Below are positions 24,605 to 37,665 of a stretch of 64,000 bases of DNA, piece by piece. Source of the DNA: Sinonovacula constricta. Lineage: Eukaryota; Mollusca; Bivalvia; Cardiida; Solecurtidae. Below the pieces are notes generated by a model. That model saw nothing but the letters and a program-made list of their open reading frames with translations, was not told the origin of the DNA and searched no databases. How positions within the stretch are numbered: position 1 is the first letter of the stretch; the number at the start of each line of letters is the position of its first letter. A program made the position numbers and the translations under genes. Location of the stretch: the NCBI GenBank assembly GCA_007844125.1, contig CM017565.1, positions 10,908,450-10,972,449 on the forward strand. Reading direction: 5' to 3'.

Positions 24605-27600
24605 GTTGTGTGATGGTGGCATACATTCTCTTCAACTTTTTTTGCAATACTTGAGCATTAAAATACAGACTGATCATACTGTACATGGCTGTATTTTACA
24701 GTGGTGGTATGCAAGTGTCATGTCTCTACATCTATTGAGATGTCCAGGATGTCAGTTTCCCCATCTGTCTAAATGTCTAAAAATCTGAGCTCCAATCTCC
24801 TGACCGTGATGAACAATCTAGGCATTATTACCCTACCATTCCTGCTTGACAAGCATTCAAACGCCTTTCTATTAACTTAAGTTTTCACATCCATTACTGC
24901 ATCTTTCTTCAAAGTTTAGATAAGCGACTTCTTTAAACATATGGTTGAAATATGTATCTGCTTAATTAGTTTTGTTGAAATCTTTAACACTTATCTATCT
25001 TCTGTGTGATCAAGTTATGTTTGTGTGGCTGGTATCTGAATGCGATCAGATGACATGTTCACAACAGACTGAGAGTGATAGCTGTCAGATTTCAAGATGG
25101 CTGACCTTATACCCGTGATAAGAGTCTGCTATGGCTACTGGACAGGTGAAAAATCCATTAAAACAGTCCTGTTACACTTGAGAGCCCTGTTCTGGTCAGT
25201 CGAGTGAAATGATTGCCCATTTGATAGCTCTACTCACTGTCACCATCATCAGCATGATCCTAGTCCTCATGATGCTTGAACTAGACCTCCCCCATCTCTG
25301 TCACATAAAATCTCTTATGCCTTTTTCACAGTATTATAGGAAGTAATTACACTCCCTTTATAGGTAGTAAGTATACTGTGTGGCTACTTGTCCTTTTCAG
25401 GGTGTACAAATTAGGGAGATTACAAGAAGTTTCAGTCACTTGTATCATGGTTCCCATAGGTACTAAGGTTTACTACATCACAGTACTTATATAGAACAAT
25501 GAAGCACAAACCAAAATACTCGCACTACATACACATCTAGTGCAATGAAAGACAAAACAAAGATAATTAACATTGCATCAAGATAATTGACTATGGATTA
25601 TTTTTTTAGACATGAGCTTGGATATTGACACTGCTTCCCCTTTAAGACAATTATGTAAGATCTTATAAATAAAATATCATCAGTCATAAACATGCACCCA
25701 GTGTCCTTTTATTGAGAAAAAGACTTGGCTGAAAACTTAATAACCTTTCTACCCTGCTTCAGCTATCTGCAAGTAAAGAAAACTGTTAGGTTCTATGTCT
25801 GTAAGGATGTCACTTCATGATGTATACTGGGTGTGCAGTTTTAGCAATTGAGGATGGAAAAAACACACATAAAAGCAGGTTTTCACTGGTGGAAATAGGG
25901 TGTTATGATCTTTGCTGCCAAAACATTTTGGCAAAAACTGTGTGGAATGTATTTAATGTGTTACAAGGCTTCTAAGTGTATTTTTTCTAATGTGAAGATG
26001 AAATACCATATCAAAGCCTATGAAAAAGATAGTGAACTCAAGCAACAAACAGTCCAGCCACAAACAATAAATCCTACAAAGAAAGACAATGGGCAAGAGT
26101 ATTAACAGCTGAAATGTCCATTAACCTACTACTCATATGTTTTCAAGGGTATCCAGTTCCATTGTAGATCTCTAGCCTCTAAACCTTTAAGATTAGCCTT
26201 TAAACCTCTCTTTACAGCTTGTTGCAGTTATGTATGCAGGCTAAGTCCTCTGTAAAAAGACTTTTTGAGTATTTTCTGGAAAGTTTGATTATAGTTCATT
26301 TTAAAATTGCAGAATAAGGCTTTATAAAACTGATATAAAAATGATTATTAAAGTAATGTATTAGTAATTATGATGTATTTCTGGAATTAGTTTGTCAATG
26401 GATTTAAATTTATTAATAGTTCAGCCTTTTTTTCAAAACCATATCCCAAGTATGAACTTTTTAGGTGGTAATGGATTAGAACAAAAAAGGTAACAAAGAG
26501 GCACATTTTAACTAATAAAATACCTTACAGACATTGAATGAAATGTGACCTTAAGAAGGAGACATAAAAAAAGAATAATTATAAGGAACAAGAAAAAACT
26601 GTTTTGTATTTTTTACATTGAAATAATTCAAATTAATTAACAAATCTCTTTCAAAAGTACTTTTAATGTGCCAATCAAATGACCTTCCCATGTCACAGAC
26701 CAAGACCAGTTGGAGCCCAAATGCTACTGAACAAAGTATGTCAATGTTTGTTTATATTGTCACTGCAAGCTGTCATGGTGGACAACATTTTGGAAGCGAA
26801 TCCTACCACACTTAAATTTGCCCTAATCAGGCAGATTGCCCTTTTATCAGTTATCCTAAATTAAAATTGAATCTCCTCATGTTTACTTTTTCTTGTGATA
26901 ATGAGTCAATATTATAGTGTGAGGCAGGCTATTTCTATAAATTATAGTGCTTTTGAGGTTTAGGTCATTGTATGTATCATATGTTGTTACAATTATTTTC
27001 ATATCAGTTTTGCTAATGATGAAGTTATAGGTTCTGACCACACATAAAGTTCTGGTTGGAACATAAAGAGCTCTTTGAGAGTTTTGATTGTAGTACCTAT
27101 ATATTTATAAATCCCATGTAAATATACATCCTTCTTGCAAATGAACGTTACACTAGTGAAATATAAATATTTCTTTCTTATACATTGATAGTATATGCTC
27201 GGAAGGTAAATGATAAAACCAAATTTGACTTTTATCAAGTAACTTAACATGTTGATGTGAATCTTGTGTTTGTTCCTTGACAGTTTGATATCAGCCATCT
27301 GCTGAATATCAAGTTATCCTGACCTTTAATTATCTGGTCTCTAGTTATCACTCAATACTAGGCCATTCTCTAATTGCAAGAGCAATAAAATACAAGATGC
27401 AAGCCATATGTAAAACTATTACCGATTACATGGCAACCTGTACATTTTTATGTATGTATACAATACAAAAGATTAACTCTTTTCCTGGAAAGCACATATT
27501 AATAATTCATAGGAAAATAGTGTCGATCCAGAAAAGGCAGTTCATGATTGTGGGGCTCTCTAATCAAACTGGACACAATTTGCAGCTAAATTTGTATCCA

Positions 27601-29290
27601 TAAACCTGTTACTTATTCTTAAAGTTGAGCAGTCATATATAAGTAAATATGAATTAGCTTTAAAAAAATGTTGCATGCAAAAGTTAAAGGCTGTATAAAC
27701 AATACAATAGTGTGACAGCATGGGGAATAATGTAAGGAAAGTAATTCTACTGGTCAAAGAAGTTTCCACTTTCTTAGATGTAGAGGCCAGATGAGTGGGA
27801 AAGAAATCTTACGGCATTTTAGCCATGAGATAATCAAAACTTAGCCTAAATATTAACCAACAAATGTTGAAATAAAAGCTAGCTTTTATACCAGTGGCTT
27901 TAGTCACTTCTTTATTAATACTATATGGTTTTGCAAAATTATTTCAGTATTTATTATCTAAGCAGATGTGATTTGTCATTGTTCTTTCATGCCTACAGTT
28001 GGTTAGATTTTGATGAAACTTTACACAGCTTGTAAGTACCAAACCTACCTGTAGTTGTGCTTGTCCTTACCTATTAATGTAATATTAATATTTATGTATT
28101 TTTTTTCCAAAATAGTTAAGAAAATGACCTCTTACTGGTAATTAAAAGCTGGCTGACTTTTGCATAAGTCTTTGGCAATAAGTATTTTAACTTGTTTATA
28201 GTTGTTACTTAGATTTTGTTTTGGTTATTACAATATGTTGCAAGATATGGTTTATGACATTAAAATTACATTATCTTCCATTCCATTGGGACTAGAAACA
28301 GAGCACTGAAACAATGTGTGTATCTCCTCTGACTGCCTGCCCTGTAGTCAGTCTGTGTTTATAATCAAGACAATCCTGGGCTGTCATCATGGATTATGAC
28401 CCAGTTACAAATGTCCCATCACGCCTACTCGAAATATCATAGTTCACACTTTCTTACCCGAACTTTAACCAAGGGGCACCTCGTAAGCCCAAAAACCCTG
28501 CCTAGAGTCTAAGATATTTGTAAAAACACCACCTCATCTTATAAGAAATGACTTTATGCTGCATGGGATAATGTTTATCTATTGGAAAGAAGTGTTTGGA
28601 AAAAATAGGCAACCTGATCATAAAGGGACTTTGAATATTTGTGTATCTATTTCAAAGCCTTAACAGAGTTTTTTGACAGATAATCATGCTTGGATTGATT
28701 ACATTTTATATGAAAACATAGTTATTGATATCTTATTGAAAAAGATAATGTCATCAATCCAAGAAAAATCAAAAATGTTATTATGACAGTATTATCTAAC
28801 CGTAATATTGTAAAAATGCCTTTTAATTGGAACTTAACTTTTAGCTTTCTATGCATAATTGGATCATGTTTAGGCCAATCTGTCACATTGGTCAGGATAT
28901 ACTATTTGCTGCTGAAAGCTGTCTACTTATTTATTAATGTAGTTGTTAACAAAGTACTTGTTTTGTGTATGAGCCGTAAACCAATTTAGCATAATGAGAA
29001 TGACAAAGACCTTGTTACAGTGTTGTTTATACAATACAACATTTAGATTTCGACCACCCATTACCACACATGTCTAGTAAGATGTTATTTAGTGCAGTGA
29101 AATGAAATTTATTTGGCAGGTTTTGTGTTGATGTCATGAATATTGAAGACAAAGCCTTGATTATCAAATCTGAGGTGTGAATAAAAGTGAAAAGGATGCC
29201 GCCATAAATAGAGACAACAATGTGGGGGTGGTAGTTTTTTGTGGCTGATGGATCACTGCATGTCTCACATAAAGCCTTTGCCACTGTTAT
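24605..29290. other. Long AT-rich unique stretch
   Basis: No exon, RNA gene, array or family member was recognised in about 4.7 kb. Short ORFs lack splice context. Confidence 0.5.
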
Positions 29291-29311
29291 TCAGCAACAT
29301 GTCTGCCCAGA

Positions 29312-31790
29312 TATTCTTAGTCATCTTCTGTCATCAACATTAAAAGATGCCTGATTATATTGCTAGAGTCTCAACAGCAGATAGTGAAGATCCTGACCAG
29401 ATAGCTCCCTGTTGGTTATATTGCTAGAGTCTCTCAACAGCAGATAGTGAAGATCCTGACCAGATAGCTCCCAGCTGGTTATATTGCTAGTCTCAACAGC
29501 AGATAGTGAAGATCCTGACCAGGTAGCTCCCAGCTGGTTATATTGCTAGAGTCTCAACAGCAGATAGTGAAGATCCTGACCAGATAGCTCCCAGCTGGTT
29601 ATATTGCTAGAGTCTCAACAGCAGATAGTGAAGATCCTGACCAGATAGCTCCCAGCTGGTTATATTGCTAGAGTCCCAACAGCAGATAGTGAAGATCCTG
29701 ACCAGGTAGCTCCCGGCTTGTTATATTGCTAGAGTCTCAACAGCAGATAGTGAAGATCCTGACCAGGTAGCTCCCTGCTGGTTATATTGCTAGAGTCTCA
29801 ACAGCAGATAGTGAAGATCCTGACCAGATAGCTCCCAGCTGGTTATATTGCTAGTCTCAACAGCAGATAGTAAAGATCCTGACCAGGTAGCTCCCAGCTG
29901 GTTATATTGCTAGAGTCTCAACAGCAGATAGTGAAGATCCTGACCAGATAGCTCCCAGCTGGTTATATTGCTAGAGTCCCAACAGCAGATAGTGAAGATC
30001 CTGACCAGGTAGCTCCCGGCTTGTTATATTGCTAGAGTCTCAACAGCAGATAGTGAAGATCCTGACCAGGTAGCTCCCTGCTGGTTATATTGCTAGAGTC
30101 TCAACAGCAGATAGTGAAGATCCTGACCAGATAGCTCCCAGCTGGTTATATTGCTAGTCTCAACAGCAGATAGTAAAGATCCTGACCAGATAGCTCCCAG
30201 CTGGTTATATTGCTAGAGTCTCAACAGCAGATAGTGAAGATCCTGACCAGATAGCTCCCAGCTGGTTATATTGCTAGAGTCTCAACAGCAGATAGTGAAG
30301 ATCCTGACCATATAGCTCCCAGCTGGTTATATTGCTAGAGTCTCAGCAGCAGATAGTGAAGATCCTGACCAGATAGCTCCCTGTTGGTTATATTGCTAGA
30401 GTCTCAACAGCAGATAGTGAAGATCCTGATCAGATAGCTCCCAGCTGGTTATATTGCTAGAGTCTCAACAGCAGATAGTGAAGATCCTAATCAGATAGCT
30501 CCCAGCTGGTTATATTGCTAGAGTCTCAACAGCAGATAGTGAAGATCCTGACCAGATAGCTCCCAGCTAGTTATATTGCTAGAGTCTCAACAGCAGATAG
30601 TGAAGATCCTGATCAGATAGCTCCCAGCTGGTTATATTGCTAGAGTCTCAACAGCAGATAGTGAAGATCCTGAGAGGTAGCTCCCAGCTGGTTATATTGC
30701 TAGAATCTCAACAGCAGATAGTGAAGACCATGACCAGATAGCTCCCAGCTGGTTATATTTTGCTAGAGTCTCAGCAGCAGATAGTAAAGATCCTGACCAG
30801 ATAGCTCCCAGCTGGTTATATTGCTAGAGTCTCAACAGCAGATAGTGAAGATCCTGACCAGATAGCTCCCTGTTGGTTATATTGCAAGAGTCTCAACAGC
30901 AGATAGTGAAGATCCTGATCAGATTGCTCCTAGCTGGTTATATTTCTAGAGTCTCAACAGCAGATAGTGAAGATCCTGACCAGGTAGCTCCTAGCTGGTT
31001 ATATTGCTAGAGTCTCAACAGCAGATAGTGAAGATCCTGATCAGATAGCTCCCTGTTGGTTATATTGCTAGAGTCTCAACAGCAGATAGTGAAGATCCTG
31101 ACCAGATAGCTCCCTGTTGGTTATATTGCTAGAGTCTCAACAGCAGATAGTGAAGATCCTGACCAGATAGCTCCAGGCTGGTTATATTGCTAGAGTCTCA
31201 ACAGCAGATAGTGAAGATCCTGAGCAGATAGCTCCCAGCTGGTTATATTGCTAGAGTCTCAGCAGCAGATAGTGAAGATCCTGACCAGATAGCTCCCTGT
31301 TGGTTATATTGCAAGAGTCTCAACAGCAGATAGTGAAGATCCTGATCAGATAGCTACTAGCTGGTTATATTGCTAGAGTCTCAACAGCAGATAGTGAAGA
31401 TCCTGACCAGATAGCTCCCTGTTGGTTATATTGCTAGAGTCTCAACAGCAGATAGTGAAGATCCTGAGCAGATAGCTCCTAGCTGGTTATATTGCTAGAG
31501 TCTCAACAGCAGATAGTGAAGATCCTGACCAGATAGCTCCCTGTTGGTTATATTGCTAGAGTCTCAACAGCAGATAGTGAAGATCCTGAGCCGATAGCTC
31601 CCTGTTGGTTATATTGCTAGAGTCTCAACAGCAGATAGTGAAGATCCTGAGCAGATAGCTCCCTGTTGGTTATATTGCTAGAGTCTCAGCAGCAGATAGT
31701 GAAGATCCTGATCAGATAGCTCCCCTGACCTGACTGATCAAAATCTACACTGTTTGTCTAAGCCTTATTAAGTCTTGCTTGCCAGGCTAT
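29312..31790 (-). repeat. 61-bp minisatellite (about 39 copies) inside a palindromic element
   Basis: Head-to-tail 61-bp units run from about 29352 to 31722 (TGGTTATATTGCTAGAGTCT, CAACAGCAGATAGTGAAGAT, CCTGACCAGATAGCTCCC). Three units lack 2 bp (CTAGTCTC instead of CTAGAGTCTC). The left flank ATTCTTAGTCATCTTCTGTC and the right flank ATCTACACTGTTTGTCTAAG with CTTGCTTGCCAGGC are the two ends of one palindromic element. The array is thus an internal expansion of its left half. The period is not a multiple of 3 and no ORF results. Confidence 0.95.
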
Positions 31791-31884
31791 GATGTCATAT
31801 GTATATAACAGCCTGCTGCATTTGGTTATAATTCTTATAAGTTTTTCATTGTCCTATAACAGCTACATAAAAGTGCACATGAAC

Positions 31885-31960
31885 ATATTCTTAGTGTCTA
31901 TAGCAATCACAAATGTAGTGCAAATCCTGGGTTGACAGCTCCCAGAAAAATCCCTCATAA
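31885..31960 (-). repeat. Fragment of palindromic element
   Basis: ATATTCTTAGTGTCTATAGC, TGTAGTGCAAATCCTGG and GACAGCTCCCAG match the left half of the subfamily next to the 61-bp array. Confidence 0.55.
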
Positions 31961-31964
31961 GCAG

Positions 31965-32935
31965 TGACTTTTTTATCCGTTTTATTTTCATCATTTGACT
32001 TTGTAAAAAACTTTATTTGAATGATAAAACATAAAAAGAATCAATTTATAAAATTGACAAAAATCATTAATTAAAAAATGACAAATTCATAATGGGAAAT
32101 AGGCTAATGGAGTTAAGTAAACAAACTTTCCAGATGTTTTCAATGTAAACAGCCATTTTATTCAGATCTTTTTTCAAACCGTAAAGAAAATCATTGAATC
32201 ATATAAAAATGATTTAAAATGTGTCTGACGCAAATAACTGAGTTGTAATAGCAAGTGCATGGAGTATGAAAATCTATTACACAAATCCTATTGAAGACTA
32301 CTAGTGTGAGTTTATTTGAATTAAACAGTATTTAATCAAGCAAATGAACCAATCTTTACCATTAATTACGGGATTAATCCTGATATAGGTCACATAATTG
32401 TGTCAGCTTTTGGCTTCTTCCCAACAGAATGATAGATCTTCCTAGTAACCTGCAGATTGTATTGAATTATTGAATTGTGTGTAATAATTGTAGTAAAAAT
32501 ACTGATCAAAAAAGTATTTTCAATTTTCAACAAAATAGAAGGAAAAATTGTGATTGTTGCAACAAAATCAAAACTTCATTCTCCTATATGGTGTCAGATT
32601 GGTTGTATGTTGATAAAAACTGTTTCTGAAATACTGGCTTTTATATGTAAAAAACAGGATGAAAAGAAATACTACTGTCTACTTAAGATAGCCAACAAGT
32701 CAATACAATAAAAACTGCCAAGTAACAGGACCAATCTATGTTTTCACCTATCAGAATCACAACATACTGTAGTTTTTGTTTATATTTTATCTTCATTGTT
32801 GGTGTTTTTATTCTGTCAGTGTACACATACAAACAAGTCTGTTTGAGATAAACGTTAAACGCTCTAGTTCTACAGGCAGCCATGCTGTCTGTTTCCCCTT
32901 GTTGATCATCTCCACAACCAGGTTAGCTGCCATGC
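31965..32935. other. AT-rich unique sequence
   Basis: No feature was recognised. Confidence 0.5.
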
Positions 32936-33816
32936 ATTGTATCACACACCAGTCCTGGTAGATGGAACTGACATGTTCAAACTATTGTATCACACACCAG
33001 TCCTGGTATATGGAACTGACATGTTCAAACTATTGTATCACACACCAGCCCTGGTATATGGAACTGACATGTTCAGACTATTATATCACTGGAAGATGGA
33101 ACTGACATGTTCAGACTATTGTATCACACACCAGCCCTGGTATATGGAACTGACATGTTCAGACTATTATATCACTGGAAGATGGAACTGACATGTTCAA
33201 ACTATTGTATCACACACCAGCCCTGGTATATGGAACTGACATGTTCAGACTATTGTATCACTGTTAGGTGGAACTGACATGTTCAGACTATTGTATCACA
33301 CACCAGCCCTGGTAGATGGAAGTGACATGTTCAAACTATTGTATCACTGGTAGATGGAACTGACATGTTCAGACTATTGTATCACACACCAGCCCTGGTA
33401 GATGGAAGTGACATGTTCAAACTATTGTATCACACACCAGCCCTGGTAGATGGAACTGACATGTTCAGACTATTGTATCACACACCAGCCCTGGTAGATG
33501 GAACTGACATGTTCAAACTATTGTATCACACACCAGCCTTGGCAGATGGAACTGACATGTTCAGACTATTGTATCACACACCAGCCCTGGTAGATGGAAC
33601 TGACATGTTCAGACTATTGTATCACACATCAGCTCTGATAGATGGAAGTGACATATTCAGACTATTGTATCACACACCAGCCCTGGTAGATGGAACTGAC
33701 ATGTTCAGACTATTGTATCACACATCAGCCCTGGTAGATGGAACTGACATGTTCAGACTATTGTATCACACATCAGCCCTGGAAGATGGAACTGACATGT
33801 TCAGAGAATTGTATCA
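32936..33816 (+). repeat. 48-bp minisatellite with 38-bp short variants (about 19 copies)
   Basis: The unit contains GGTAGATGGAACTGACATGT, TCAGACTATTGTATCACACA and CCAGCCCT. Several units before 33360 lack about 10 bp (CACACCAGCC removed), giving 38-bp variants. From 33365 the 48-bp period (16 codons) keeps a frame open to 33868 with a 16-residue repeat. This is a period effect with no gene evidence. Confidence 0.95.
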
Positions 33817-33903
33817 TTGTCAGCCACCAAGCTGGGTACTACTGTATGGGTATAAAGTGTATCATTAAGCCTGTATTTGCTGCTGTCCTTGCTGTTTATG
33901 ATG

Positions 33904-33956
33904 TTGTTTTGCAGGTTGGTGTTTTTTTGCAGGTTGGGTTGTTTTGCAGATTGGTG
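33904..33956 (+). repeat. Three-copy short tandem repeat (GTTTTGCAGGTTGGT-like)
   Basis: TTTTGCAGGTTGG occurs twice, and a third time as TTTTGCAGATTGG, separated by T-runs. Confidence 0.8.
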
Positions 33957-33959
33957 TCT

Positions 33960-34695
33960 TTATCAGAGTATTCTCTTACCCTTTTTGTTTTTGGACACAA
34001 CAAGAATATGTAAATTTAAGTAATTTTTAAGAAATTTGATAAATAATAATAGCTGTATTCCATTACAATCTGTCCCTGATGGTGACTCATTTAATAATGT
34101 TCATTTCCACAGTTTGTGTCAAAGCCCTTAACTTGCAAACAAATGTTAAGCTATTTTTTTCTTTTTGTGACTTAATTTACACTCTGGTTTTGCAAAGAAC
34201 ATTTTACCGGCACATTAATTTCAGTTTTTTTATCTTTACTTTTTAAGTCTGAGTGTGCGCGCAATTGTTAACACTGGATAAATTGAATAATGGTAAGAAA
34301 AATGAGGACCATTATGCATGAAGACGCTGTTGAGATATATTGTGGGACTATGTTTATGTCATCTGTGTTATTTTGAGTCATGTTTCATAAATCATGCTTG
34401 TTTGAAAACTAACATCAAAGGAGTAATGGGACACTTGTATGCTTCTGATATGACTCATTTACTGTGACACTGGTATACATTGGTTGCCATGGGAACTAGG
34501 TCAGTTAGGAACCGTTCCAACAGACTGGTTTCTAAAAAAAGACAAAAAACTACAAATCTTTATATTGTTGACATCACAGTTTTGTGTTGAGTTTTAAAAA
34601 ACAAGGATTGACTACATCCAATTATTGGCAGGTACAGGTACAAGCTACTATATGTTAAGCTCTATTTAGCCATTTTAACAAGTGTGAGTACATAT
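33960..34695. other. AT-rich unique sequence
   Basis: No feature was recognised. Confidence 0.5.
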
Positions 34696-34699
34696 TGTG

Positions 34700-34895
34700 T
34701 TACCCTGACTGCTTTGCCTCCCACGATGTGGGTTCGAGTCCCAATGTTCTTAATGTAACTTCATGTGGTAAAGTTTTCAGCTGACAAGCAGTGCATTGGT
34801 GTTCAGATCCTGACTTGGGTCTTCCTCCACGATAATATCTGGGCATCGCTATAGTGACCATAATTGGTGGCTGTGACATACTTTAAACACAAACT
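34700..34895 (+). repeat. tRNA-derived SINE
   Basis: TGACTGCTTTGCCTCCCAC is followed by a perfect B box GGTTCGAGTCC at 34731-34741. The body then has TTCAGCTGACAAGCAGTGC, CTTCCTCCACGATAATATCT and the tail GGCATCGCTATAGTGACC. The A box is eroded. Confidence 0.85.
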
Positions 34896-34899
34896 TTTT

Positions 34900-35630
34900 G
34901 TGTTTTATTGCATAAATTTGTAGTCACTTGCATAGTTACATTGTGCTGAGAACAAAATAATACTGCAGAAAAAAAATGACTCTTTTAAGAGCAACAAACC
35001 AAAAACATCAATAAGTCTGCACAATTGACTATCTGTAGAATTGAGGTCTTTGTCAGCTATCACAATCTACAGTAACAACAACACACAAACAATAAGTAAA
35101 GTTTATAAAGTACGTCCAGGGTAACTGCACTTGATTCAACACTTAACACTTTCTTGCATGTATGAATCTATTACCATTCATTTAGCCCCATAAATCATAG
35201 TTAAAAATATTTTATGGTTATTGTTTGGTTCTTGTATTGTTTTGCATGCTAAAGATTATGACATCAAACAATTATAAAAACTATAAATCTTTATAATGTG
35301 CAATCTTTATGAACAAGGAAATCTCAACATTAAATGTTCAAGTGATAATCATTGGCCATGTTGTTGAACCATTTTGTCAATAAAGTTATGAAGTTATCAA
35401 ATGTTAAAAAGGTCGACTCACTTGTTTTACAATGTGCTCTAGAAAACAAAATACATTAACATGTAATACACACATTTGTGCTACCGGACTGGAAGATATT
35501 TCCTTATCACCCAAAGAATATTGTGTGATAGGGACTTACTTAATAATTAGCCCTCTTTGTTCCTTAATAACTCTTTTAAAGTCCCTTTGCACCTGTTTGC
35601 TAAAAATTTCAGACATATGTCATAACACTT
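34900..35630. other. AT-rich unique sequence
   Basis: No feature was recognised. Confidence 0.5.
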
Positions 35631-35634
35631 ATTG

Positions 35635-35720
35635 ATTAAGATTCATCTGCAGGTAGTGCAGATCCTGATATATATTTTCACAATTTATTTAAGTCTGATC
35701 AATCTGTGCTTTAACAGTTT
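35635..35720 (-). repeat. Partial palindromic element
   Basis: GGTAGTGCAGATCCTGATAT, then TTTAAGTCTGATCAATCTGT, matches one arm and the outer segment in reverse orientation. The central palindrome is disrupted. Confidence 0.5.
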
Positions 35721-35984
35721 ATAATATGACATTTCAATGCTGTAGTATGCAAATCTTGATTACTAGTGTTCAGTGCTATAAATGAAATTAACTTGCAAAA
35801 GTTTTATGTATTTTAGGGCGCAAGTTTTTATAAACACTTTGCGTGATGGAATTAAAATATTTAATTTTTTAAATGAGATAAACCCTATATAACCTCTTGA
35901 GAATGGTCAAATACTACAATACTGCTTACAATAAAATTAATTACAGCAAGCTAACATACTTTGTCACTCTTGACAGCACATCTT

Positions 35985-36165
35985 CAGCTGTAGAATGCTA
36001 GATTCTTAGTTATTTGCTTTACTATTATAAATAATGCACGTAAAGGATTTATATATCTATAAATACAGATTGATCAGCCAATAGTGGGGATCCTGATCAA
36101 ACTGCTTTAAGCAGGAAGCTAGGTTTGGATCTACGCTGTTTGAGCCTTATAAAAAGTGAATAGCT
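35985..36165 (-). repeat. Dispersed palindromic element
   Basis: GATTCTTAGTTATTTGC, GATCAGCCAATAGTGGGGAT, CCTGATCAAACTGC and GATCTACGCTGTTTGAGCC follow the order seen at 29312 and 38740. Confidence 0.6.
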
Positions 36166-36603
36166 AAGACTCAAATCATGACTTTCAGCACGTTGTCCTG
36201 AATCTAGTTCTGCAATGAACATTTTGCAGCACAACAGGAAGTGCATGCCTATTAAAATCATTCTTAATAAATTCTAGATTAATGACTTCATGGCAGTGTT
36301 GACAGCAAACTGAGCAACCAACCTTATTTCTTTTTTTGGCTAAGGCTTTACCACTTCATTAATTTTTGGGATTATTATAATGTTGTTTTGATCAACGACA
36401 GAAATAAAATACTGACGTCATATTTAGTGGAAGCTATGATAATGTGTTATTTATTCTAATTGCCAAATGTGAGCCCTGAGAAGTAATTGTACTAGATTTT
36501 GTTATGAATGTAAATAAAAATGTTTGAAGTTGAACACAATTAAGCTAAGAAAAAATGTACCAAATTTGCATATCAAACATATTAACACAATAGATATGTA
36601 ATG

Positions 36604-36830
36604 TTGTCCGTGGCTTAGTGTTAGAATAACTGACTTGTAATTCCTCTGACTGCTTAGCCTCTCTCCACATGGGTTTGAGTCCCTTTTGGGGGAAAAGGAC
36701 TAAATGGACTTCCAGCTGATCTGCAAAGTGCCTGTGGTTTTCCATACATCTTCCGCCATCAAAATAGCTGGATGTCGCTATAATAACTAGAATTGGTCCC
36801 TGGGAAGTATTTCTAAAGACAAAAAACAAA
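36604..36830 (+). repeat. tRNA-derived SINE with both A and B boxes
   Basis: The A box TGGCTTAGTG (36611-36620) and B box GGTTTGAGTCC (36672-36682) flank a degenerate tRNA-like head. The body (CTTCCAGCTGATCTGCAAAG, CATCTTCCGCCATC) and tail (GGATGTCGCTATAATAACTA) define the family. This is the clearest full-length copy in the window. The minus-strand ORF over it is a by-product. Confidence 0.88.
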
Positions 36831-36834
36831 ATTG

Positions 36835-37555
36835 ATGCAGTTTGCAGGTACGTTAAGGTAGGGCGCTAAAGATTAAACTAGCCACTGTTGTGTTGTTATT
36901 GGTACAAAAAGTTATGATAGATAATACAAATGATGCAATGTACATTTTCTTCACTATATTTCCCCCACTGTAAAATAAAATAAATACAAGATCCCTCCCT
37001 TATTAACTAATGGTGGTCTTAGAACAGTGGCAATTCTACAGTAGGTTAAAATGATTTTATTATAATGTAATGACAAACATTGTAATAATATGGATTAATT
37101 TTTAAGGAAAATAAGATGGGTTAGACAGAAAAGAAAATTGTCAAACTGTTAATAAAATGATAAAGTTTTTCTATATTTTTTCTTTATTTTTTATAAATAA
37201 AAATATTTATTACTTTAAAGGATAAAACAATAAAAAGAAGTATAAACCACAATACCATATATGAAAGATTTTGCCTTCTATAAATTAGTCTGATATTTTG
37301 CAGCATAATATGTTATTATGTGTACTTATAGTAATAATTAGTTGTTTACAGTTATTAGTGAAAGGTAATGTTTGCAATATTGCAAAAAATAAACAATTTT
37401 GCTAGCTGATGATTACTTGAGCGCTCACCAGTATATTTCCTTGCTATCAACTTACCTGTGTTTTCCTCTAATACACTAATAGAGAGACCACACTGCAACA
37501 CAGTCCAGACAAGTCACCATCTTCTGGGTATTGACTAGTCTAGCTCTGAACCTGC
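36835..37555. other. AT-rich unique sequence
   Basis: No feature was recognised. Confidence 0.5.
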
Positions 37556-37559
37556 ATAC

Positions 37560-37665
37560 TCTGAAGTATTATATGAGCAGGCCTGTATGAATTGTGTAGA
37601 TCTAGATCAGCCAATGATGTCTGGTCAAAATCCACATTTTTTTCTATCATCAGGAAAATGTTAGG
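37560..37665 (+). repeat. Partial palindromic element
   Basis: GAGCAGGCCTGTATGAATTG, TGTAGATCTAGATCAGCC and GGTCAAAATCCACATTTTT are recognisable. The right side is eroded. Confidence 0.5.

Noticed and set aside
29352..31722. CRISPR-like array
   Set aside because: Units are contiguous with no unique spacers, the genome is animal, and the units match a dispersed element.
33365..33868. 167-codon plus-strand ORF with 16-residue repeats
   Set aside because: Generated by the 48-bp period; upstream units of the same array are out of frame because of 10-bp deletions.
34700..34780. Genuine tRNA gene with B box GGTTCGAGTCC
   Set aside because: No acceptor-stem pairing or intact A box; the body and tail match SINE copies elsewhere in the window.
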